Shown here in pieces: positions 1 to 5,583 of a stretch of 5,583 nucleotides of DNA (position 1 is its first letter; each line of letters opens with the position of its first letter). Origin of the DNA: Desulfobacteraceae bacterium (GTDB lineage Bacteria; Desulfobacterota; DSM-4660; Desulfatiglandales; Desulfatiglandaceae); the NCBI GenBank assembly GCA_030589225.1, contig JAUUWD010000127.1, positions 1 through 5,583 on the forward strand. The letters run 5' to 3'. Under the pieces are notes generated by a model that worked only from the letters and a program-made list of their open reading frames with translations, made no database searches and was not told where the DNA came from. A program made the position numbers and the translations under genes.

Positions 1-29
1 TCTGTCCTTTTTGTGGGAAGCCTGTGTAA
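1..29 (+). CDS. C-terminal end of an unidentified protein with a CPxCG zinc-knuckle tail (partial)
   Basis: The frame beginning at base 3 reads CPFCGKPV followed by a TAA stop at 27-29. A CPxCG(K) element just before the stop is characteristic of proteins ending in a zinc ribbon, where this would be the second Cys pair. The rest of the gene lies outside the window, so its function cannot be given. The next recognisable element, the mdh promoter, starts about 50 bases downstream, which suits a gene end here. Only eight codons are visible, so a chance match is possible; the two other plus-strand frames give no recognisable protein. Confidence 0.5.
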
Positions 30-61
30 GAATATTCACCGAAAAGACGCGTTCAAAGGGA

Positions 62-74
62 GATTCACTGAATC
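62..74. repeat. Short perfect inverted repeat just upstream of the mdh promoter
   Basis: GATTC (62-66) and GAATC (70-74) form a perfect 5-bp dyad around a 3-base centre, ending 7 bases before the -35 hexamer at 82. The position would suit a regulator binding site, but a dyad this short is common by chance and no known operator is recognised. Confidence 0.25.
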
Positions 75-81
75 GGTTTAC

Positions 82-110
82 TTGACCCAGAGGGGCTTCT
101 TCTTTATACT
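82..110 (+). promoter_or_regulatory. Sigma70-type promoter for mdh
   Basis: A -35 hexamer TTGACC (82-87) and a -10 hexamer TATACT (105-110) each match consensus at five of six positions and are separated by the optimal 17 bases. Transcription should begin near 117, leaving a leader of roughly 90 bases before the mdh start at 209. It lies downstream of the preceding gene's stop, so mdh probably has its own promoter and could be expressed at a fairly high constitutive level. No strong leader hairpin or recognised riboswitch is visible between 118 and 208. Confidence 0.75.
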
Positions 111-112
111 AA

Positions 113-1144
<1,032 letters not shown>

Positions 1145-1165
1145 CTTCCTTAATAGACGGAGTAA

Positions 1166-1197
1166 ACCCTAACGTTTCAGGTCTGCAACGTTAGGGT
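1166..1197 (+). other. Perfect 11-bp stem-loop between mdh and the 86-residue gene
   Basis: ACCCTAACGTT (1166-1176) and AACGTTAGGGT (1187-1197) are exact reverse complements around a 10-base loop. There is no T-run after the stem on either strand, so it is not a standard intrinsic terminator. On the plus strand the stem ends exactly where the ribosome binding site of the next gene begins (1198). It may act as an mdh mRNA 3'-end stabiliser, a weak or factor-assisted terminator, or a structure that limits translation of the downstream gene. The perfect stem is seen directly; its function is inference. Confidence 0.7.
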
Positions 1198-1202
1198 AAG
1201 GA
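1198..1202 (+). promoter_or_regulatory. Ribosome binding site supporting the TTG start at 1210
   Basis: AAGGA lies 7 bases before TTG at 1210. It decides the start, because the reading frame meets a TAG stop at 1192-1194 and has no ATG or GTG before this TTG. The site directly touches the right arm of the preceding hairpin. Confidence 0.6.
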
Positions 1203-1209
1203 ACCCGGC

Positions 1210-1470
1210 TTGGATGAAACAGTAGTTCTGGGTCATCTCGAGGCGCTGGCTCACACCCTTGGGATACAGATCCGGTACGAATATATAGAAAGTGAGACAG
1301 CTTTCCCCTCAGGAGGTCTTTGTCGGATAAGGGACAAACAGGTTATCATTGTCAACACAAAAGCCACTGTTGGGGAAAAAGTGCAAACGCTTACCCAGGC
1401 CCTGAGGCGTTTTGATCTTAGTAATATTTATCTGAAGCCGGCCCTCCGGGATCTTTTAGAAGAAACGTAA
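1210..1470 (+). CDS. Small conserved-looking protein of unknown function, 86 residues
   Basis: The product is soluble and mixed alpha/beta in appearance, with no signal peptide or membrane segment. A predicted N-terminal helix (about 5-17, LGHLEALAHTLG) is followed by a strand IQIRYEY (19-25). A Gly-Gly-Leu-Cys turn (35-38) then leads into the strand pair CRIRDKQVIIVN (38-49). A C-terminal amphipathic helix (about 54-68) ends in FDLSNIYLKPALRDLLEE (68-85). I have an impression of similar small hypothetical proteins in related bacteria, with GGLCR and FDLS..Y..P..R..L as the conserved-looking parts, but I know no named family. The single Cys38 in GGLC is the only obvious reactive residue, and there is no HExxH or other enzyme signature. 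Translation starts at TTG with a good ribosome binding site, 65 bases after mdh on the same strand, so it may be co-transcribed through the hairpin. The stop lies 13 bases from the convergent AsmA-like gene. Confidence 0.8.
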   Translation: MDETVVLGHLEALAHTLGIQIRYEYIESETAFPSGGLCRIRDKQVIIVNTKATVGEKVQTLTQALRRFDLSNIYLKPALRDLLEET

Positions 1471-1483
1471 CCTATCAGCCGAC

Positions 1484-4400
1484 CTAAGGACCATCGGGCA
1501 ATTCCTCTCCGGTCAAAGGAACAGTCCCATAATCAAATTTTTTTACTGCATCGCCCAGGTTTTTGAAAAGACGCTCAGGTGTAAGAAATAAACGTTTGAA
1601 AAAACCAATCGTAGTGCCACCTATGTTTTTCAAAGGGATGTGTTTCACCTCAGGTTCAAACCAGGACCCTTTCACCCTAAAGTAGTAAACAAGTAATGAT
1701 TTTCCCTCTCCAGTGAGGATGTAGCCGGCTATTGGAATCTTGCTTACTATCCAGTCAATAGTCCCCAGGGGCTGAACTCCGAGGTCAAAATCCACCTGCT
1801 TTTTTGTCAAATCCCCAATACCTTTGGCTACTGCATTAAAAACCGGGCTTTTTGTTGTGAGGTTTTCTGTTTTAAGGACACCTTTGTCGATCACAATATG
1901 CCCTCCAATGCTTTCGAAATAGAACCCCTCTTTTGAAAGATCCGGCGGCTTCCGCTTGAATATTTTCTGGAGGCTCAGAAAATCCAAAACCTGAAATATG
2001 GCACGGGATTTTTTTACAATCCCCTCTTCCACAAGGATATTCATATTTCCTGTCAATTCTGAAATCAGATCCTTTTTTTCTTTGCCATTTACGTGAATCA
2101 CTGCCTCCAAGGTCACAAGACCTTCTATGAGAGTATCCTCAAAACCAAGGCTTTGAACGAGGTCCTTCACAGGCTGCCTGGTTGTCTTAATATAACTGGA
2201 AAAGGATATGTCAGGCTCCTTTCCATTTTTGATATAACCTTCCACTTTTAAAAAACCATGATCTATCTGAAGCCTGGAACGGTTGATATAAAAATCCCCT
2301 GATCGGAACGACCCTTCTGCTTCTAAAGGACCGCATTTACAAGCCTGCCACTGACCCAGAACCGCCTTCAAATTTATACTGATGTCCGTCTTCCTTATGA
2401 AACGGTGTAGCTCTGGTTTCTTACTGCCTGACAAGGGACTAAATTCCTTGCCCACAAAATCAGAGAAATTCAGATAGTCGGAACTGATAGTCAGATCCCC
2501 TTTCAGGCCATCCCAGCCCATCAAATGCCCCTGGATATTGATAGGGCTTTGGCCCACTTTCATTTTTAGGGAATGAATGTGGGCCTCTTTCCCTGAAAAT
2601 GCTACTTTCAAATTACAATCGCTGATGGGGGAAGGGAGCCGATCCAAAACAAAAGACAGTTTTTGGGCCGCAATCTCTCCTTTTACAGAAGTCCTTAAAG
2701 GGTGTTGAAAAGAAGCATGCGCATCGAGCTGACAGGCCAAGGTGCCTCTTGCCAAGGTGCCCCCTTTCTTGAATCTAACCCCTAAATCCTCCAGCGATAG
2801 CTTCTCAGTGGATACCTTCACACCCAATGAATCCCTGTCCCGCAGGTCGTAGGAACCGGAAACCTGGAGAGAAGAACCTCCCATTAAAAATCTGCACTCA
2901 TTAAGGTAAAGTTTTTCCCCGGGGCGAAGATTTACATTAAAAGTAACCTTATTTTCCTTTCCAGGCGGGTTTAAAGAAAAAGATGCTGTCTTAAGAGTTA
3001 TCCCCTCCAAATCAACCTCACCTTGAAAGGACCAGTTGTCTTTCAGTCTGGATACGGAAATGCGGCAGGGCACGAGGTCGCTAAATTTAACGGGTAATTT
3101 ATGACCCTGATAGAAAAGACTGATAACCCGGTTCAGATCTCCCCGGGCCACAACAGAGGCCTTGCCCGTCTCCCATGTCTTGTCGAGTGAACCGGATGTG
3201 TCAAATTCACACTTTCCCCACAGGCCTTTACCCTGGAATTTGCTCTGACCCTTCCCGTCGATTTGAATATGGGCCTCATTCAGCGCCAGAGGCATGAGCA
3301 ACTTTTTATGGATAATGGAGCATTCCTTGATGCGGAAATCGCTGCTCAGGATCTTGACATAGTCCCACCCCGATTTATATCTAACCCGAACCCGGGCCTT
3401 CAGGTTGCCTGAAACAGACTCGAATTCTTTTAACCTCTGGCGTACATCAAGCGGAATCAGGTGTACCTCTCGCTGGTGCATGAGATCCTGAAGATCAAAC
3501 GATCCACCTGCCGTTATATCGTACGTAATGGCATCCCGGTAAAGGTTCTTGACATGGAAAGTGCCCTGCTTGACGGTTGAACGCCCAAAACCGGCTTTTA
3601 CATCAGAAATAAGGAGCGCTCCATTTTCGATATTAAGTTCACCGGTGACTTCCTTAAAAGGCAAGGCGCTTTTATCTATCAAAACCGCAAGGTCTCTCCA
3701 CGCCAGTTTCATTGAAAGGGCATCGGCATTTTCTGGCCGGCCCAAGTTTTGAAACTGTTTTAATGTTCCATCCAAAGAAAAAAGATCCACGCGGACATTA
3801 CCCCCTGCGAGCATGGGAAAAAGTCTGTTCTCGATCCATTGGGGTAGAAGGGGTGTCGGAAAGATCCCTTTAAAGGTTTTTAGTGGCATAAAAGGGCCCT
3901 TGACCTTCAAGAGTATATGTGGATTTGAGCTGTCTTTAAGATCTATCTTTGAGCTTGCAGCCAGCGAAAAGTCCGGGGCACTGAGCCGCAAGGATGGGAT
4001 TTGTAAGATTTTGTCTGAATAGTATGCCTCAAAGGCTACGGCAAAATCTGGCAGGGAAAAGTCCTTTTTCTTATCAGCCTTAACAAGTGAGAAGCTAAGG
4101 CCATCAGCAATGATCTCTCCTTCGGCTGAAACTGGTCCATCCAGTGAGCCCTTTAGCTTTATGTTGACCTTTGCGTGTCCGTCCTTTACAGGCAAGGACT
4201 CAAATGATGGTATCCATGCCAGAGGGACCTTGCCGGTTTTTATTGTCACTTCCGCAAAGGGCTCGTTCTCCCCCTTTGCATCCTGGCCAATAGTTCCTCT
4301 CATGGTAAAAGGGATCTTCTCTTTTTTATATACAAACCTCCCCCGCAGGCTTACCTGAAGTTTTTGTGGATCTCCCTTCACTTGGGATACATTTGAATAA

Positions 4401-4897
4401 AGATGATCAAATTCAAATGGAACATCCTTGATGCAGACCCGGGCATCTTCTGCGGAGACAGCAGGAAAACCTGCCAATCTCTGTAAAAGCATTGCTTTTA
4501 TGTCCGACACCTGACCGGGCTTTGAAGCACCCCGACCCTTTTCAAAAGCAAATTCAACCAGCGGGCGAAACAGGAAAATCCTGGTGGGGACAACACGCCC
4601 CTTTATCAATGCCCCTGCATCGAGGCTAACTCTGACTCTCGATGCCACAATGCTTTCGGGACCCACCCTTGATCTGGCCTTAAAATTATGGGCGGTGATC
4701 CCGATCCCATCCCACAAGCTGATTTCTATTTGGCCCGCGCTAAGTTCATATTTTATTGCTTTGGACACTTCGCCCAACAAATAGCGCTGAACAGATGGGT
4801 TTTGTATCAGGCTGTTAAGAAGGAGGATTAAAGCTACTAAGAGGAGAAAGAGTAGGAAGGCAGGAACAAGAATGGCCCTTAATTTTTTGCGGAACAT
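1484..4897 (-). CDS. AsmA/YhdP-like inner-membrane-anchored envelope protein (putative phospholipid transporter)
   Basis: This 1137-residue protein has the layout of the AsmA superfamily. A basic N-terminus (MFRKKLR) and one transmembrane helix (about 8-30) should anchor it in the inner membrane, leaving the rest in the periplasm. The body consists of many short alternating beta segments. The stretch around 350-445 ([16 protein letters not shown], then a buildup to GFGRSTV) resembles the central YhdP/DUF3971 region. Residues about 921-1095 form an AsmA-like C-terminal domain ([14 protein letters not shown], then [13 protein letters not shown], then [14 protein letters not shown]). E. coli YhdP is of similar size. 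YhdP, TamB and YdbH are known to be needed for phospholipid movement to the outer membrane, probably through a long hydrophobic groove; that role here is inferred. The start overlaps the Nudix gene end by 19 bases. The nearest upstream AGGA is about 12 bases away, so translational coupling is likely. No frameshift or internal stop is seen. Confidence 0.85.
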   Translation of the reverse strand: MFRKKLRAILVPAFLLFLLLVALILLLNSLIQNPSVQRYLLGEVSKAIKYELSAGQIEISLWDGIGITAHNFKARSRVGPESIVASRVRVSLDAGALIKGRVVPTRIFLFRPLVEFAFEKGRGASKPGQVSDIKAMLLQRLAGFPAVSAEDARVCIKDVPFEFDHLYSNVSQVKGDPQKLQVSLRGRFVYKKEKIPFTMRGTIGQDAKGENEPFAEVTIKTGKVPLAWIPSFESLPVKDGHAKVNIKLKGSLDGPVSAEGEIIADGLSFSLVKADKKKDFSLPDFAVAFEAYYSDKILQIPSLRLSAPDFSLAASSKIDLKDSSNPHILLKVKGPFMPLKTFKGIFPTPLLPQWIENRLFPMLAGGNVRVDLFSLDGTLKQFQNLGRPENADALSMKLAWRDLAVLIDKSALPFKEVTGELNIENGALLISDVKAGFGRSTVKQGTFHVKNLYRDAITYDITAGGSFDLQDLMHQREVHLIPLDVRQRLKEFESVSGNLKARVRVRYKSGWDYVKILSSDFRIKECSIIHKKLLMPLALNEAHIQIDGKGQSKFQGKGLWGKCEFDTSGSLDKTWETGKASVVARGDLNRVISLFYQGHKLPVKFSDLVPCRISVSRLKDNWSFQGEVDLEGITLKTASFSLNPPGKENKVTFNVNLRPGEKLYLNECRFLMGGSSLQVSGSYDLRDRDSLGVKVSTEKLSLEDLGVRFKKGGTLARGTLACQLDAHASFQHPLRTSVKGEIAAQKLSFVLDRLPSPISDCNLKVAFSGKEAHIHSLKMKVGQSPINIQGHLMGWDGLKGDLTISSDYLNFSDFVGKEFSPLSGSKKPELHRFIRKTDISINLKAVLGQWQACKCGPLEAEGSFRSGDFYINRSRLQIDHGFLKVEGYIKNGKEPDISFSSYIKTTRQPVKDLVQSLGFEDTLIEGLVTLEAVIHVNGKEKKDLISELTGNMNILVEEGIVKKSRAIFQVLDFLSLQKIFKRKPPDLSKEGFYFESIGGHIVIDKGVLKTENLTTKSPVFNAVAKGIGDLTKKQVDFDLGVQPLGTIDWIVSKIPIAGYILTGEGKSLLVYYFRVKGSWFEPEVKHIPLKNIGGTTIGFFKRLFLTPERLFKNLGDAVKKFDYGTVPLTGEELPDGP
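2736..2761 (-). repeat. In-frame 15-bp direct duplication inside the AsmA-like gene
   Basis: The 11-base unit GCCAAGGTGCC (plus-strand reading) occurs at 2736-2746 and again at 2751-2761, a period of 15 bases or five codons. On the coding strand it yields GTLA twice, at residues 713-716 and 718-721. The in-frame period keeps the beta-strand pattern intact. It could be a small recent slippage duplication or chance. Confidence 0.5.
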
Positions 4898-5361
4898 TTC
4901 TTAAAATAGTCCTGGAGGATCTCTCCATGATCAAAAGCCAGGTTTTCAGGAAGGGAATCACGGCTGAAAATGCCAACATCTTTTGCATCGTCAGCGGCCT
5001 TGGGTGTTCCTGTTGCGCTGGCTACAAAAACTACGGAAATCGTGTGAAACCTCGGATCTCTTGTGGGAGCTGAATAGGCGCCCAGTTGATACAGAAGCCT
5101 TACTTTCAAGCAAGTCTCTTCCTCCGCCTCCCTTATAGCCGCAACTTCGAGGCTCTCTCCGTAATCAACAAAACCTCCTGGCAGGGCCCATCCCAAAGGA
5201 GTGTTTTTTCTCTCAATAAGTACGATATTACCCGCTTTTCTCTGCCCCATAACCCTATGCGAACCGAAGGCCATTTCTATAATAATATCAACCGATGGAA
5301 AAGGATTCCGGTATTTCTCGACCACCTGGCCGCAGTGGGGGCATAAGATCTGATCTTTCAT
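4879..5361 (-). CDS. Nudix hydrolase, ADP-ribose pyrophosphatase-like
   Basis: Nudix enzymes split nucleoside diphosphates linked to another group (X), using Mg2+ held by the Nudix box. Here the box spans G63 to L85: GG63-FVDYG-E69, seven residues, then R77-E78-A-E-E81-E82-T-C84-L85. The metal-binding glutamates and the R-E pair are intact, but the usual glycine at 84 is Cys. GWALPGGF (57-64) just before the box and [12 protein letters not shown] (101-112) after it match the ADP-ribose pyrophosphatase-like branch known from archaea and bacteria. The exact substrate is inferred. The N-terminus carries one CPHCG knuckle (C7, C10) without a second Cys pair, then [13 protein letters not shown] (17-29). 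At 160 residues it is full length for this group. The ATG at 5361 lies in an ATGA overlap with the upstream phosphatidyltransferase stop. There is only a weak AAAGA upstream, so translational coupling is likely. It overlaps the AsmA-like gene by 19 bases. Confidence 0.93.
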   Translation of the reverse strand: MKDQILCPHCGQVVEKYRNPFPSVDIIIEMAFGSHRVMGQRKAGNIVLIERKNTPLGWALPGGFVDYGESLEVAAIREAEEETCLKVRLLYQLGAYSAPTRDPRFHTISVVFVASATGTPKAADDAKDVGIFSRDSLPENLAFDHGEILQDYFKKCSAKN

Positions 5362-5583
5362 TGCGCACGTGTCTTTTTATAAAGTTCTTTCTTTACGTAA
5401 ATCATCCTGTGAAGGGCCGTAAAATTGCTTGAGACGGCAAGCAATAGCAGGGTCAGCTTCAATCTGAAATGGCCAATTACAGGAATAGAAGCAACCAGTG
5501 ACCCGATGATCAGGAGGGTAATCCTTTCAGGTCTCTGCATCAAACCTACTTCGCAACTAACCCCCAATCCTTCGGCTCGAGCC
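5358..5583 (-). CDS. CDP-alcohol phosphatidyltransferase, C-terminal part (gene runs off the window)
   Basis: The family transfers a phosphatidyl or related group from a CDP-activated lipid to an alcohol at the inner membrane, making phospholipid head groups. The visible 74 residues begin [21 protein letters not shown], a stretch typical of the PgsA/phosphatidylinositol-phosphate-synthase-like branch after the catalytic helices. Two membrane segments follow (about 22-37 and 42-53 of the visible part), then a basic cytoplasmic tail ([13 protein letters not shown]). The catalytic D-x2-DG-x2-AR-x8-G-x3-D-x3-D motif lies beyond the window edge, so activity and alcohol substrate cannot be judged. 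The frame is open to the last base; the TTG at 5567 is an internal leucine codon, because ARAEG precedes it in frame. Its TGA overlaps the Nudix ATG (ATGA), placing it first of the visible genes in this operon. Confidence 0.8.
   Translation of the reverse strand, partial: ARAEGLGVSCEVGLMQRPERITLLIIGSLVASIPVIGHFRLKLTLLLLAVSSNFTALHRMIYVKKELYKKTRAQ
5424..5445 (-). other. Perfect 8-bp stem-loop inside the phosphatidyltransferase gene
   Basis: ATTGCTTG (5424-5431) and CAAGCAAT (5438-5445) are exact reverse complements around a 6-base loop. On the coding (minus) strand the stem runs straight into TTTTAC, which resembles a weak intrinsic terminator about 60 bases before the stop codon. The stem has only three G-C pairs and the T-run is four bases long, so strong termination is unlikely. 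It may be incidental to the coding sequence. Confidence 0.35.

Noticed and set aside
1166..1197. Classical intrinsic terminator after mdh
   Set aside because: The stem is perfect, but no T-run follows it on the plus strand (AAGGAACC follows) and only three T's follow on the minus strand.
5358..5567. The terminal minus-strand frame as a complete 69-residue gene starting at TTG 5567
   Set aside because: The frame stays open to the window edge and the extra codons ARAEG complete a conserved phosphatidyltransferase stretch, so this is the tail of a longer gene and not a small one.

Overview
The window looks like ordinary chromosome of a Gram-negative anaerobic bacterium. My best guess is a sulfate-reducer-like Desulfobacterota (former Deltaproteobacteria). 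I base this on the gene repertoire: an LDH-like malate dehydrogenase, a very large AsmA/YhdP-type envelope protein that implies an outer membrane, and a Nudix/CDP-alcohol phosphatidyltransferase pair. The lineage is inferred from the general look of the proteins, not from a marker gene. Base composition looks moderate and even, with no sign by eye of a transferred island.

Plus strand, left half. The first 29 bases hold the last eight codons of an upstream gene ending in a CPxCG zinc-knuckle tail. A near-consensus sigma70-type promoter follows (TTGACC, 17-bp spacer, TATACT). It drives mdh, a complete 311-residue NAD-dependent malate dehydrogenase with every catalytic residue in place. After mdh comes a perfect 11-bp hairpin, which abuts the ribosome binding site of a TTG-initiated gene for an 86-residue protein of unknown function.

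Minus strand, right half. Three genes run right to left as one tightly packed unit. They are the C-terminal end of a CDP-alcohol phosphatidyltransferase (cut by the window edge), a Nudix hydrolase joined to it by an ATGA overlap, and a 1137-residue AsmA/YhdP-like protein whose start overlaps the Nudix gene by 19 bases. The first makes phospholipid head-group linkages at the inner membrane. The last belongs to a superfamily implicated in moving phospholipids from inner to outer membrane. The operon therefore reads as a lipid synthesis and transport unit with a small nucleotide-hydrolysing enzyme between. It converges with the plus-strand genes across a 13-base gap without a recognisable terminator.

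No CRISPR array, insertion sequence, tRNA, rRNA or defence system was seen. There is no gene-free stretch longer than 300 bases. The longest non-coding stretch, positions 30-208, holds the mdh promoter and leader. I found no convincing wholly new system. The points most worth a second look are the lipid operon, a Gly-to-Cys change inside the Nudix box, and the hairpin sitting directly on the ribosome binding site of the 86-residue gene.
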